A stretch of 64,000 nt of DNA from Shewanella baltica (lineage in GTDB: Bacteria; Pseudomonadota; Gammaproteobacteria; Enterobacterales; Shewanellaceae), in contig NZ_UGYM01000002.1 of assembly GCF_900456975.1 (NCBI RefSeq), positions 5,146,001 through 5,210,000 of the forward strand. The letters are read 5' to 3'. Below the pieces are notes generated by a model, which worked only from the letters and a program-made list of their open reading frames with translations, had not been told where the DNA came from and ran no database searches. Position numbers and translations under genes: made by a program. Shown piece by piece: positions 48,574-57,874 of this stretch (positions within the stretch are counted from its first letter, which is position 1; each line of letters begins with the position of its first letter).

Positions 48574-49179
48574 ATGAAGTCCAGAATTGCCCTACAGAGT
48601 CTCGCGCTCGCCTGTTTGTCTTCGATTGCCTTACCATCCATAGCGGCTCAAGCTGAGCCCTTATCCACTGAGACCCAGAATGCTTTCTTTGCGCAAATTG
48701 CCGCCCATTGTGGCCAAGCTTTTGCGGGCAAAGTGGTTTCGGGTGACACTGCGGACTCGGCCTTTAGCGGTAAGTCTTTAATTATGCACGTGCGCGAATG
48801 CAGCGACACTGAGCTTAAGATCCCGTTCCATGTCGGTGATGACCATTCACGTACTTGGGTGCTGACTAAAACGCAGCAAGGACTTAAGTTGAAACACGAC
48901 CATCGCCATCAAGATGGCAGTGAAGATGCTGTGACTATGTATGGCGGCGATACCATGAATGACGGGACAGTGCTGAAACAATCGTTTCCCATTGATCGGG
49001 AATCTATCGATAACTTCGTTAAGAATGGGCTAACCCAGTCGATCACGAATGTGTGGCACATGGAAATTACGCCAACAACGTTTAGCTATCAACTCACGCG
49101 CGAAAACCGCGATTTCAAAGTCGATTTTGATCTCACTCAACCCGTCGTATTACCGCCAAAACCTTGGGGGCATGAGTAG
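48574..49179 (+). CDS. Secreted hypothetical protein
   Basis: From ATG 48574 with GGAG about 6 bases upstream, 201 residues; signal peptide at 1-28 (SIAAQA). Two Cys at mature positions in AHCGQAF and RECSDTE could form a disulfide. His/Asp-rich segment LKHDHRHQDGSED and MYGGDTMNDGTVLKQSFP are notable. I recognise no named family; similar proteins occur in several proteobacteria as hypotheticals. Precedes the diguanylate cyclase but is 207 bases away. Confidence 0.75.
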   Translation: MKSRIALQSLALACLSSIALPSIAAQAEPLSTETQNAFFAQIAAHCGQAFAGKVVSGDTADSAFSGKSLIMHVRECSDTELKIPFHVGDDHSRTWVLTKTQQGLKLKHDHRHQDGSEDAVTMYGGDTMNDGTVLKQSFPIDRESIDNFVKNGLTQSITNVWHMEITPTTFSYQLTRENRDFKVDFDLTQPVVLPPKPWGHE

Positions 49180-49259
49180 TTTAGCTGGGCCTATAATTGG
49201 GCTGATGTTGCTATAATTTGATGTATTTCACTTTATTCTATGTATTTCATTTGTGATTT

Positions 49260-49287
49260 GCTTTCAGCAGAAACCTTTGCTGAAAGC
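49260..49287. terminator. Hairpin after the 48.6 kb gene
   Basis: Ten-bp perfect stem GCTTTCAGCA / TGCTGAAAGC with an 8-base loop, 80 bases past the stop and 100 ahead of the GGDEF gene. No T run, so role uncertain. Confidence 0.5.
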
Positions 49288-49386
49288 ATGCTTTGACATT
49301 CTCTATCCGGCTCCTTATCAGCATTGCGGAATTACTTATTATCGTATGAGTATCGACTCTGATACTATTTCTATCTAAACCTAGAC

Positions 49387-50544
49387 ATGAACTTATCAGT
49401 CCAAAACATGATAGAACTCGATTCTCCAACGCTAATCATCGCACAAGCTATTGTTCAATGGCTGCTTGCAATATTACTGATGGCTGAGAGGGGAATGGAT
49501 AAAGGGACAAAGTACTGGGTTATTGCACTGTTTATCCACGGGATTGCTAACTTACTGCTGTTTTCTCGTCCTTATTTACCTCCCGTTATTGCGGTTATTT
49601 TTTATAATTTTTGCGTCACTACTGCGTTTTCATTCAGTTATCTGGCGTTTGCTCGCTTAGTGGGTAAACAAGCGCCGCTTTGGCTCGTTTTATTTCCCAT
49701 ATTCGTGATGATCCTGACTATGTCTATTTATATTGATGACATAGCCATGCGAGTTATTTTTGCAAGTATTATTACGGGTACTCAATTGATCTTAATGGCA
49801 TTTATTTTAACGAGAGGCAATTGGTATGGAAGTGAAAAGCTAAAGGGCTGGTTGATGTATTCTACTGGCTTATTCGGGGTAGGCTTTATCGTAAGAGCCT
49901 TATTTTGTTATGTAAAACCTGAATTATTTATTCATTTAGTCGCCAAAAGTTCTTTTCAGAGTGGATTAGTGATTGCTGGAATGATTTATATCATTTTCAG
50001 CACGGTTGTCATTCTGTTAGTTAGATTGGATAGATTAAACAAAGAGTTATCCACATTAGCTTCGCAGGATAGTTTGACGGGTTTATTTAACCGAAGGGCT
50101 TTTATGCATAATGCGACGAGTATCATCGCCAGTGAAAACTTTCCCGTTAGTGTGCTTATGTTAGATCTTGATAATTTTAAGAAAATTAATGACGTACACG
50201 GACATAATGTCGGCGATACTGTGCTTAAGCTTTGTGCTGATGCTTTGCAAGATGGACTAAAGCAATATGGCATTATTGGCCGTTTCGGTGGCGAAGAGTT
50301 CGCCGCCATTTTACCCAGAGCAGATAGCGAACAAGCATTAGTTGTATCCGAAAAACTTCGATTAGCTATTGAAACAATTAATGTAAATCCAGATATACGG
50401 TTATCAATTAGTATTGGTGTGGCGACGTCTAGTAGTGTTTCGAGTATTGAGCCTTTGCTTATTCGGGCCGATAAGGCTTTGTATGAGGCTAAATCTAAAG
50501 GTCGCAATCAGGTAATTCATGCAGATCTGTTAGCACTTAATTAG
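49387..50544 (+). CDS. Membrane diguanylate cyclase (GGDEF)
   Basis: Three hundred eighty-five residues. About seven N-terminal membrane helices (20-215), then a GGDEF domain (about 220-380) with DSLTGLFNRRAF and the active motif GGEEF at 301-305, plus DLDNFKKINDVHGHNVGD. It should be an active c-di-GMP synthase. The residues before GGEEF (KQYGIIGRF) lack the RxxD inhibitory site, so product feedback is probably absent. Input signal unknown. Confidence 0.9.
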   Translation: MNLSVQNMIELDSPTLIIAQAIVQWLLAILLMAERGMDKGTKYWVIALFIHGIANLLLFSRPYLPPVIAVIFYNFCVTTAFSFSYLAFARLVGKQAPLWLVLFPIFVMILTMSIYIDDIAMRVIFASIITGTQLILMAFILTRGNWYGSEKLKGWLMYSTGLFGVGFIVRALFCYVKPELFIHLVAKSSFQSGLVIAGMIYIIFSTVVILLVRLDRLNKELSTLASQDSLTGLFNRRAFMHNATSIIASENFPVSVLMLDLDNFKKINDVHGHNVGDTVLKLCADALQDGLKQYGIIGRFGGEEFAAILPRADSEQALVVSEKLRLAIETINVNPDIRLSISIGVATSSSVSSIEPLLIRADKALYEAKSKGRNQVIHADLLALN

Positions 50545-50670
50545 TTTTTTATTCAATGGCTTATTTATCCTGTTATTTCATGTATTCAGCCTTTATACGA
50601 CCAAGTCACTTGGGAACAAGCTAAAAGTGGTTTCAAATATTGTTTACTTCTATCTTAAATCATAACGTTA

Positions 50671-50704
50671 TAAAAAAAACGGCGAGCACTGAGGCCCGCC
50701 GTTT
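50671..50704 (-). terminator. Terminator for the SYLF gene
   Basis: Eight-bp stem AAACGGCG / CGCCGTTT (50677-50684 with 50697-50704); on the minus strand the stem runs into a T8 tract at 50672-50679. Confidence 0.85.
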
Positions 50705-50727
50705 GAGTTAACCGTTAATGGTTCGTA

Positions 50728-51312
50728 TTAGTTAGCTTTAGGCTCGAAGCTAAAGGCTTGACCCGCAAGTGCTGCTTCAAACATCAAACCGCCTTTCGCT
50801 GCGGTAAATACCGCCATGCCGTTAATGTACGAGCCACTTGCCGAGCGATTGCCACCCGATTGGCCTGCGCCTGCTGAGTTGCCTGTGGTTCCAGCTTGAG
50901 CGCTCGCGCCCATGTTAATGGCAACCGCCGAGGCTTGGGCATCAAACTCGAAACTGCCGCTCGTGAAGGCTTCATAGGATTTAGCATCTTTAAAGAAGAT
51001 GATTTCGCTGTAGGCTTGGCCACCTAATTGAAAACCGATGGATAATTGAGTCAGGCTCGAATCACCCATATAAACACCGCCTTGATAGACTCGGCCCTTG
51101 CCATAGGCTGCGCCAATGCCTATGCCGCCTTTGCCCACAGTCGGGAATAACGCATAGCCATAGGCTGTGTCGAAAAACTTACTGGTTTCTTTCGCTTTTT
51201 GGAAATTGACTACCGCCTGATCATAGCTTTCATCCGCATGTGCAGTGGGCGCCGCAAATAGGCTCACGATAAGGCATGTCGATGCCGCAATGGCAGTTAA
51301 AAATGATTTCAT
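50728..51312 (-). CDS. SYLF/YSC84-domain lipid-binding secreted protein
   Basis: One hundred ninety-four residues, signal peptide at 1-26 (APTAHA). SYLF features: FFDTAYGYALFPTVGKGGIGIGAAYGKGRVYQGG, then LSIGFQLGGQAYSEIIFFKD and the C-terminal IHGM/GLMFEAALAGQAF-like stretch. A Gly/Ser/Ala-rich loop (AQAGTTGNSAGAGQSGGN) is inserted at about 140-157. Homologues bind phosphoinositides in eukaryotes; in bacteria the function is unknown. Confidence 0.88.
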   Translation of the reverse strand: MKSFLTAIAASTCLIVSLFAAPTAHADESYDQAVVNFQKAKETSKFFDTAYGYALFPTVGKGGIGIGAAYGKGRVYQGGVYMGDSSLTQLSIGFQLGGQAYSEIIFFKDAKSYEAFTSGSFEFDAQASAVAINMGASAQAGTTGNSAGAGQSGGNRSASGSYINGMAVFTAAKGGLMFEAALAGQAFSFEPKAN

Positions 51313-51464
51313 GGTAATGCCTCTTCAAGTCTTCAGTTGCTCCAGACTAGCCTTTATCGACACAAATGACAGCCCAAAGTGACTCCTGTGTCAGCTTAGG
51401 TTCAGTGTTCGGCTCAATGGTTGGAGTGATATTGATGGTGATTATTGGAGTGTGGTTTCGCCAA

Positions 51465-52379
51465 TTAGTTCTTAGGTGGTGAAGAAGCTTGGGGTTTTTC
51501 TGTGTCGTCCTGCTGAATTTGATGTAAGAATTCATACTCCTCAGGGGGGAGCACGTTTTCAATCGCGATCGGGCGTGGCGGTGATTGGGGTTTAGCTAGG
51601 CGACCTTTTAGGTAGGCAGATCGGGTGATTTGTTTCAGGCCGTATACGGCCAACATATACATGCTCAGCAGTAAGGTGAGTCTTGGTAACGCATGGGATA
51701 GCAACGATAAGTTATCACCAAGATAGAAGGGCAAAATCACCACAAACACGCGGATCAACCAGTTCAACAACATGGCTAAAGTCAAACCTATCAGCCAACG
51801 AAACCGAATGGTACCGAGCGCCTCTTGGGTTAGTGTGGCATCGCTTTGATTGCGTTTATGCCGACGAAACAGCACCCACAGCGCGATAAAGTAACAACAG
51901 GTTTGTATTGATAGCAGTGCGGGCAGTATGGCGCCCCATTGGCTAATGCTAATTTCCTTCAGCATCTGGGTTACAGGCTGCCACTCCCCGTTTGGATGCG
52001 CGCTTAATCTTAGGGCGATATCTAAAATGGCGAAAACTAAGGTGAATGCCGACGGCCAGTAATGTTTTGAAAACCCTAGCGGTTTATGGGTTGGTACTAA
52101 GCTGCGTTTGCAATAGAGATAGAGCAAAGGCATGAGCAAAAAATAGATAGGGTTAATCAGGTTGAATAGAATATGGATCGGAATTGGACTGTTATCGCGG
52201 TTCAGCAAACCCGTTAGGAAGTACAGGGCGATGAGACTTAAGAAAGCGGCGAGGAGTTTTTGGTTACCGTCTGGGTGATAAAAGTAGCGAATATAAATAG
52301 CTAACGCGAGGCAATGTACGCCTCCGAATAACGACAACCACCAGTAAGCTTGAGCGAAAAAAGTATTAAAATCGTTCAT
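51465..52379 (-). CDS. Seven-helix membrane protein resembling AraC-regulator sensor region
   Basis: Three hundred four residues with seven or eight membrane helices (about 10-245). Its layout is that of the N-terminal membrane domain of AraC-type membrane-bound regulators, ending ITRSAYLKGRLAKP where such proteins pass into a helix-turn-helix domain. Here only about 45 polar residues follow (PPEEYEFLHQIQQDDTEK), and no helix-turn-helix is present in any downstream frame that I can see. Function unknown; may be a sensor without output or a truncated gene. Confidence 0.65.
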   Translation of the reverse strand: MNDFNTFFAQAYWWLSLFGGVHCLALAIYIRYFYHPDGNQKLLAAFLSLIALYFLTGLLNRDNSPIPIHILFNLINPIYFLLMPLLYLYCKRSLVPTHKPLGFSKHYWPSAFTLVFAILDIALRLSAHPNGEWQPVTQMLKEISISQWGAILPALLSIQTCCYFIALWVLFRRHKRNQSDATLTQEALGTIRFRWLIGLTLAMLLNWLIRVFVVILPFYLGDNLSLLSHALPRLTLLLSMYMLAVYGLKQITRSAYLKGRLAKPQSPPRPIAIENVLPPEEYEFLHQIQQDDTEKPQASSPPKN

Positions 52380-52436
52380 ATGCGATACCTCGAGCCCTGT
52401 TATATCAGGGAAATCGGCTCGGTAAAAGTATCGCTG

Positions 52437-52835
52437 TTAGTTTTTCTGCTGGCTTGCTATGCGCTGATGACGATTTGAAGCCGCCTCGGGCACTGTGCTG
52501 GGAACGGGAACGCGTTCCGCGAGTAAGTGTTTGATTGCACGAATGGGATGCGGTAACAGCATCCTAGGACCGGAGAAGATCATGATCTCTTTGACGATTT
52601 GTTTCTGCGCTGGTTTGTAGCAATGTACAGGGCATTTATTACAGGTGGGTTTGCTTTGTCCGTAGGGGCAGCGATCTAGGCGCGTTGCGGCATAATCCAA
52701 TAACTCAATGCAATCTGCACATAGGCCTGTCGCGTCTTGGCCTTGGTGTTTCGCCTTGCAATAAATCGTTACCATAGCGGCAATGGTTTGGTGTTCGTAC
52801 AGGAGTTTGCCCGTAAGCAGTGTGGCTGTGCCCAT
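52437..52835 (-). CDS. ygbA: YgbA-like nitric-oxide-responsive cysteine-rich protein
   Basis: One hundred thirty-two residues. Cys motifs LCADC, RCPYGQSKPTCNKCPVHCYKP and SGPRMLLPHPIRAIKHLL match the YgbA (nitrous oxide-stimulated promoter) family. In E. coli ygbA belongs to the NsrR nitric-oxide regulon. Cysteine spacing suggests metal or iron-sulfur binding, not shown. No NsrR site was identified by eye upstream. Confidence 0.85.
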   Translation of the reverse strand: MGTATLLTGKLLYEHQTIAAMVTIYCKAKHQGQDATGLCADCIELLDYAATRLDRCPYGQSKPTCNKCPVHCYKPAQKQIVKEIMIFSGPRMLLPHPIRAIKHLLAERVPVPSTVPEAASNRHQRIASQQKN

Positions 52836-52880
52836 TGGAATACCTTAGCTTGTCACTCGGAAATCCCATCATAGGCAGTG

Positions 52881-52913
52881 AAATTGGCGCTGACAAAACG
52901 AAAGCGCCAATTT
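52881..52913 (-). terminator. Inverted repeat between the DsrE-like gene and ygbA
   Basis: Eleven-bp perfect inverted repeat AAATTGGCGCT / AGCGCCAATTT with an 11-base loop, between two minus-strand genes; probably ends the DsrE-like transcript. Confidence 0.65.
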
Positions 52914-52982
52914 ATGAAGGTGCGCACAAAATGGGGCTTTAAACAATCCCGCCCTCTTAGCATACGCACCTAAAAGTAAACC

Positions 52983-53342
52983 TTAGATATGCATCACTTT
53001 GTCGGCAGCCAGTGTCCAGCGAGTTAAATCTTGTAGCGTACCTATGCGCGCGCCTTCGATGATCATTTCCGCCGTGACGCCTCGCGCTTGAGCGCAGGTC
53101 TTACAAAGCAGGATAGGCACTTGCTGCGCTGAGAGGATCTCGAACATCTGTTGTAGGTTATAGCTTAAGTCGGGTGTGGTTTGATTTTTGAGTGCGCCAA
53201 ACACGGCATCAGACATGAGAAAGAGTTTAAGATCGACGGCTTGTTCATCCTGATCCTTCAGTGTTAATGCGATGCGTAGGCTGTTAAATAGCTTTTCTGT
53301 CCCGTAGGGGCTAGCGTGGGCCACGATAAGAATACTTTGCAT
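52983..53342 (-). CDS. DsrE/DsrF-like family protein
   Basis: From ATG 53342 with AAGGA upstream, 119 residues (a longer frame from 53393 has no ribosome site). DsrE-like fold: N-terminal SILIVAHASPYGTEKLFNSLRIAL, LKLFLMSDAVFGAL and a Cys pair in ILLCKTCAQARG, which corresponds to the sulfur-carrier Cys region of this family. It is not part of a tus or dsr operon. Function unclear, likely sulfur transfer or regulation. Confidence 0.85.
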   Translation of the reverse strand: MQSILIVAHASPYGTEKLFNSLRIALTLKDQDEQAVDLKLFLMSDAVFGALKNQTTPDLSYNLQQMFEILSAQQVPILLCKTCAQARGVTAEMIIEGARIGTLQDLTRWTLAADKVMHI

Positions 53343-53616
53343 CAGGTTTTCCTTATATTTGTCGTAAACTGGGCGATTGGGGTGATAAGGCAACGCGGTT
53401 CCGTCAGTCTAGCGCAATTGGCTATAACTATTTGAGCGCAAGATCGTATAAAAAGGCATAAATACTTGATTTACACCGACACAATGGACTTTAATAGCGG
53501 TTAATCTCTGCTCAATTTTTAGCTAGACTCGGTTGCCATGGACACTGTCCTAATGGATTTTGGCAAACCAATTGACACGGCTTCTGACGAGAAGCGGCCA
53601 TCAAAGGTGAACAAGA

Positions 53617-54453
53617 ATGAAGATCATAGTCGTATTTATACTAATTGCTGTCGGGGTGTTTTTATTCCTTCGCGCGCAGCGATTGGCGAAAGAAGAACAA
53701 GAGGCGATGAAACCTAAGTCGACCACGGTAAAACCTGTTGTTCCTACCGAAGAGGTACCTATTTCCTCCGCTGCTGAACCCGAGCGCGTAGAGCCTGAGC
53801 CAGTTGAGCAGGCTGAGGACACTCGCGTGGTGGAAGTTGAGCCTATCATCGAAGTTGAAGCTGAATTAATGCCCCGTGAGACGAATGAGCCGGCGAACAT
53901 TTCGGTGGAGCTAGACACAGATATCATCGAAGTCGATATTCCTGCGGCCCATAATGAAGAGGCGGTGATCATTTTAGGCACCACGCCAACAGATGAACAA
54001 GCTGACGTTAAGACTGAAGCTGAGCCTGCATCGAGCACGCGTTCAGAGGTCGGTGCGCCAGGGGCTTGGGCGAATGTAACCTTAGTTCGGGCCTTTGAAG
54101 AATATCAAGGGGCAACGTCAGCCAGTGCTCGCTATACCGCGCTGCAAAATATGGTCGCAGAGTGCTACAAGCAGCGTAAATCGGCGGATTATCTCAACTA
54201 TGGCGCTCAGTTAGCTGAAGAATATGTCGCACTGTTCCAAGCGGCTAGCGCCGAGCAAGGCAAAGATACTGAGCTTAAATCTTCCGGTTTCTTGCATTTA
54301 GCCACCTTGCTAAATGATACCCAAGCGTTCGATGCCGCCATTGTCATTTGCCGTAAAGCATTAGAGCTTGGGCTGAGCGATGGCACTGTCACTGGCTTTG
54401 AGGGCCGGATAAATCGGATTGAGAAAGCACAGGCTAAAGCCGCCACGGCTTAA
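53617..54453 (+). CDS. Hypothetical membrane-anchored acidic protein with helical C-terminal domain
   Basis: Two hundred seventy-eight residues. One N-terminal membrane helix (about 2-16), a 120-residue acidic linker (EVEPIIEVEAELMPRE; Glu/Pro/Val-rich, predicted disordered), and a C-terminal alpha-helical region from about 155 (YTALQNMVAECYKQRKSADY to KALELGLSDGTVTGFEGRI) of TPR-like character. No family known to me. A terminator 100 bases after the stop makes it monocistronic. Confidence 0.7.
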   Translation: MKIIVVFILIAVGVFLFLRAQRLAKEEQEAMKPKSTTVKPVVPTEEVPISSAAEPERVEPEPVEQAEDTRVVEVEPIIEVEAELMPRETNEPANISVELDTDIIEVDIPAAHNEEAVIILGTTPTDEQADVKTEAEPASSTRSEVGAPGAWANVTLVRAFEEYQGATSASARYTALQNMVAECYKQRKSADYLNYGAQLAEEYVALFQAASAEQGKDTELKSSGFLHLATLLNDTQAFDAAIVICRKALELGLSDGTVTGFEGRINRIEKAQAKAATA

Positions 54454-54554
54454 CACTTTGGATGGGAGCGCTTAGCGGGTAAATCCTTAAACGAAAAGCG
54501 GTTATTTCCCTCGTCTAAGCAGTGTAGAATCCCTGCTAACTGAATGCGCAAAAG

Positions 54555-54577
54555 GCGAACTAAGGTTCGCTTTTTTT
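54555..54577 (+). terminator. Terminator after the 53.6 kb gene
   Basis: GCGAAC / GTTCGC stem (54555-54570) with 4-base loop and T7 run; sits 20 bases before the next gene's ATG. Confidence 0.85.
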
Positions 54578-54597
54578 ATGGGCTTGATAGGGGAAAA

Positions 54598-54909
54598 ATG
54601 AAACTAAGCTATGCCTTACCGAATGTCTTATTCGGGCTTGGATTATTGCTACTCAGTGGCTGTACTAAAACCCCAGAATGGACCCTATTTTATTATCCCG
54701 ATGTGAGTGCCATTCCGGTGACATCCTTGCAGGCTGAGGATATTAATGGCTACTACGACACCCTAGCGCAATGCCAGAGCAAGGCCCACGGCATGCAGCG
54801 TCTAAGCAGCTCTGGCGTAAGTGGCTTTGGCCTTGGGGTGTATCAATGTGGGCACCTATGTGAGTTCGACGATAAGTCGGTGCTGGTTTGCAAGACCATG
54901 AGCCAATAG
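54598..54909 (+). CDS. Hypothetical small lipoprotein
   Basis: From ATG 54598 (ribosome site GGGG, about 7 bases upstream) 103 residues. Signal peptide with lipobox LSGC (Cys22), then TKTPEWTLFYYPDVSAIP, and four more Cys (AQCQSK, YQCGHLCEF, LVCKTM), which probably form disulfides. No named family. The next gene, selO, begins 9 bases after the stop, so they probably share a transcript. The in-frame start at 54544 is inside the terminator and was rejected. Confidence 0.75.
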   Translation: MKLSYALPNVLFGLGLLLLSGCTKTPEWTLFYYPDVSAIPVTSLQAEDINGYYDTLAQCQSKAHGMQRLSSSGVSGFGLGVYQCGHLCEFDDKSVLVCKTMSQ

Positions 54910-54918
54910 GTGGACAAG

Positions 54919-56373
54919 ATGAAGTTTAAACAGGATTTTTTTACACAGTTACCTGAGTTTTACTCGCAAGTGTACCCGCAAGGGATAACTAAGCCTGAAT
55001 GGCTGGCATGGAGTGATGACGCCGCCCAATTGATTGGCTTGAGCCAACCCACAGATGAGTTGTTATTGGGCTTGTCTGGCAATGCCGCCGTCGATGGCGC
55101 GACTTACTATGCCCAAGTGTATAGCGGTCACCAATTTGGCGGTTATACGCCGCGCTTAGGGGATGGACGCTCGATCATTTTAGGTGAAGCGATTGGCCCA
55201 AATGGCGCATGGGATGTCGCCCTTAAAGGCGGCGGTCCGACGCCTTATTCGCGCCGTGGTGATGGCCGCGCTGTGATGCGCTCTGCCGTGCGTGAGTTTT
55301 TAGTCTCTGAGGCGCTGCATCATTTACATGTGCCGACGACCCGTGCCTTGGCGGTGATTGGCTCTGACCTACCCGTATGGCGCGAGAGCCAAGAAACCGC
55401 AGCCATTACTGTGCGTTTAGCCCGTAGCCATATTCGTTTCGGTCATTTCGAGTTTTTCTGCCACAGTGAACGCGGTCGTGCCGATAAGCTGATTCAATTA
55501 CTCAACTTCACTATTACTCAGCATTATCCCCATTTGAGTTGTGATGCCGCAGGTTATAAAGCGTGGTTTTTGCAGGTAGTGCAAGATACCGCCAAGATGA
55601 TTGCCCACTGGCAAGCGGTCGGTTTTGCCCATGGTGTGATGAACACAGACAATATGTCGATTCTGGGTGACAGTTTTGACTTCGGTCCCTTTGCGTTCCT
55701 CGATACATTCCAAGAGGATTTTATCTGTAATCATTCGGATCCCGAAGGTCGTTATGCCTTTGGACAGCAGCCGGGCGTTGGTTTGTGGAACTTGCAACGC
55801 TTAGCGCAGGCGCTCACACCTGTGATCCCATCCGATGACTTAATTGCCATTCTTAATCAATACCAAGAGGCGCTAGTGCAGCCTTATTTGCGCTTGATGC
55901 GGGCGAAATTAGGTCTCTCTGCAGTTGATGTCCCGTCGGTAGAGCAGGACAAACAGGATCTCGACCTCATAGGTCGATTCACTGTGCTGATGGAGAAAAA
56001 TCAGCTTGATTACACTCAGACTTGGCGTCAATTAGGTAAGTTAGATCCGACCAGCAAACACAGTGCGCTGCGGGATGACTTTATCGATGTCAGCCAGTTT
56101 GATACTTGGTATCAAGCCTATCAACAGCGATTGGGCGCGGTGGCTGATATCCCTGCGTGGCAAACTGAGCGCAATAGTGTGAATCCCAAATATATTTTGC
56201 GTAACTATTTAGCCCAAGAGGCGATAATCGCGGTAGAAGAGGGTAATCTTGCGCCGCTGCATTTGCTGCAAAAAATCTTAACTCAGCCCTTTGCTGAACA
56301 CGCAGAACATGAAGACTTGGCCAAGCGTCCACCGGACTGGGGCCAAGGTTTGATCATGTCATGTAGTAGTTAA
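54919..56373 (+). CDS. selO: Protein adenylyltransferase SelO (YdiU)
   Basis: Pseudokinase-fold enzyme that transfers AMP to Ser/Thr/Tyr of target proteins, for example during oxidative stress. 484 residues from ATG 54919; GTG 54910 would add three. Kinase-like motifs in inverted orientation: [45 protein letters not shown], and [25 protein letters not shown]. It ends SCSS: the Cys three residues from the end occupies the position of selenocysteine in the animal protein. Confidence 0.95.
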   Translation: MKFKQDFFTQLPEFYSQVYPQGITKPEWLAWSDDAAQLIGLSQPTDELLLGLSGNAAVDGATYYAQVYSGHQFGGYTPRLGDGRSIILGEAIGPNGAWDVALKGGGPTPYSRRGDGRAVMRSAVREFLVSEALHHLHVPTTRALAVIGSDLPVWRESQETAAITVRLARSHIRFGHFEFFCHSERGRADKLIQLLNFTITQHYPHLSCDAAGYKAWFLQVVQDTAKMIAHWQAVGFAHGVMNTDNMSILGDSFDFGPFAFLDTFQEDFICNHSDPEGRYAFGQQPGVGLWNLQRLAQALTPVIPSDDLIAILNQYQEALVQPYLRLMRAKLGLSAVDVPSVEQDKQDLDLIGRFTVLMEKNQLDYTQTWRQLGKLDPTSKHSALRDDFIDVSQFDTWYQAYQQRLGAVADIPAWQTERNSVNPKYILRNYLAQEAIIAVEEGNLAPLHLLQKILTQPFAEHAEHEDLAKRPPDWGQGLIMSCSS

Positions 56374-56386
56374 TTGGATAACAAGC

Positions 56387-56719
56387 ATGAAATTACCAAG
56401 CACGCATTTAAAAGCTATTAGCTTAGATACCATAAGCTTAGATAGAAGCGCCTTAAGTTTAGCGGTTAGTGCGGATATCGATTTTGATCGTTTCGCCGAC
56501 TTTGCCGAACCCTTAGCCGCGGCGCTCGATTGCACTGTGCGCGAGCGTCAGTGGGGCGCCGATAGGCATCAATGGTTATTAGAATTTGAAGGCAGCCAGT
56601 TATGGCTCAATTATGAGTTTTACGGCAACATTTGCTGGCTCTCGACCGAACGAGAAGCCGATTTTGAGGTGCTGGAATACTTAGCCACTTTGCTGCAACC
56701 TCACCTAAGAGTGAACTGA
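56387..56719 (+). CDS. DUF3630 family protein
   Basis: One hundred ten residues with the family core: DFDRFADFAEPLAAALDCTVRERQWGADRHQWLLEFEG followed by LWLNYEFYGNICWLSTE. Function unknown. In this genus it lies between selO and srkA; the stop is 2 bases before srkA, so they are likely co-translated. Confidence 0.88.
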   Translation: MKLPSTHLKAISLDTISLDRSALSLAVSADIDFDRFADFAEPLAAALDCTVRERQWGADRHQWLLEFEGSQLWLNYEFYGNICWLSTEREADFEVLEYLATLLQPHLRVN

Positions 56720-56721
56720 AT

Positions 56722-57744
56722 ATGAGTCAGAATATGACGCCACCAACCACGAGTTCTAGCGGCGCTGAGTTCCATTTTCAAGCCCTAACGCCGGATTTGA
56801 TCTTAGATGCGATCGAAAGTTTGGGCGTGTACCCAGAAACGGGCCTGCTTGCGCTGAACAGTTACGAGAACCGCGTGTATCAGTTCCGTAGTGATGAAGG
56901 ACTGCGTTATGTGGTGAAATTCTATCGCCCCGACCGTTGGAGCGACGCGCAGATCCAAGAGGAACATGATTATGCGCTCGCACTTGCGGCAGAAGATATC
57001 CCGATTGCCGTACCTGTGATCATCGAAGGTCATACGTTACACAAGTACCAAGGCTATCGATTTACCCTGTTTCCTTCCTTGGGTGGCCGCGCCTTTGAAG
57101 TCGATAATTTAGAACAGCTGGAATTAGTTGGCCGATTCATCGGTCGTATACATCAGTACGCGGCGCAAACTGTATTTGCTGAACGTGAACCGCTGAATCC
57201 GCAGATTTTAGGTGCCGAGCCGCTTGCGTGGTTAAAGCAATCTAATCTGGTGCCTAACAGCCTACGCTTACCGTTTTTTACCGTCGTTGAGCAAGTGTTG
57301 GCTAAGGCGAATGCGATTTGGGAGCGCCAAGATTTTGCGGCCATTCGTTTGCATGGCGATTTACACCCAGGCAATATTTTGTGGATGCCAGACGGTCCCG
57401 GATTCGTCGATTTAGACGATGCGCGTATGGGGCCAGCAATTCAAGATTTATGGATGATGTTAACGGGTGATAGAGCGCAGCAGTTGATGCAGCTTGAGAT
57501 ATTGCTCGAAGCCTATGAAGAGTTTTGTGAGTTTGATACCAGGCAGTTAGCCTTGATTGAACCGCTGCGGGCGCTGCGTATGGTGCACTACAACGCGTGG
57601 ATTGGCCGTCGCTGGGACGATCCTGCTTTCCCGATGAACTTCCCTTGGTTTGGGGATGAAAAATATTGGGAACAGCAGATCTTGGCATTTAAGGAGCAAC
57701 TTTTTGCCCTTGGCGAGCCACCACTGAGCCTAGTGCCTTATTAG
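56722..57744 (+). CDS. srkA: Stress response kinase SrkA (YihE)
   Basis: Aminoglycoside-phosphotransferase-fold serine/threonine kinase, 340 residues, that in E. coli limits MazF-dependent death and oxidative damage. Catalytic LHGDLHPGNIL (about 210-220) holds the Asp base and Asn; FVDLDDARMGP holds the metal-binding Asp; Lys in YVVKFYRP (residue 57-64) is the ATP lysine. Precedes dsbA as in E. coli (rdoA-dsbA). Gap to dsbA is 130 bases, so dsbA probably also has its own promoter. Confidence 0.94.
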   Translation: MSQNMTPPTTSSSGAEFHFQALTPDLILDAIESLGVYPETGLLALNSYENRVYQFRSDEGLRYVVKFYRPDRWSDAQIQEEHDYALALAAEDIPIAVPVIIEGHTLHKYQGYRFTLFPSLGGRAFEVDNLEQLELVGRFIGRIHQYAAQTVFAEREPLNPQILGAEPLAWLKQSNLVPNSLRLPFFTVVEQVLAKANAIWERQDFAAIRLHGDLHPGNILWMPDGPGFVDLDDARMGPAIQDLWMMLTGDRAQQLMQLEILLEAYEEFCEFDTRQLALIEPLRALRMVHYNAWIGRRWDDPAFPMNFPWFGDEKYWEQQILAFKEQLFALGEPPLSLVPY

Positions 57745-57874
57745 TATTGAGCAAAATATGATGTCACTGACGTATCTTGTGACATTAGATTGAACTCTTA
57801 AGCTTGAGTTACACTCAAAAAATGGAATATGTTAGTCTCCAGCCAATTTATCAAAAATGATTTAAGGAATGTTC

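Noticed and set aside
49986..50507. 173-codon minus-strand ORF
   Set aside because: Antisense to the GGDEF domain; sequence explained by the conserved plus-strand gene.
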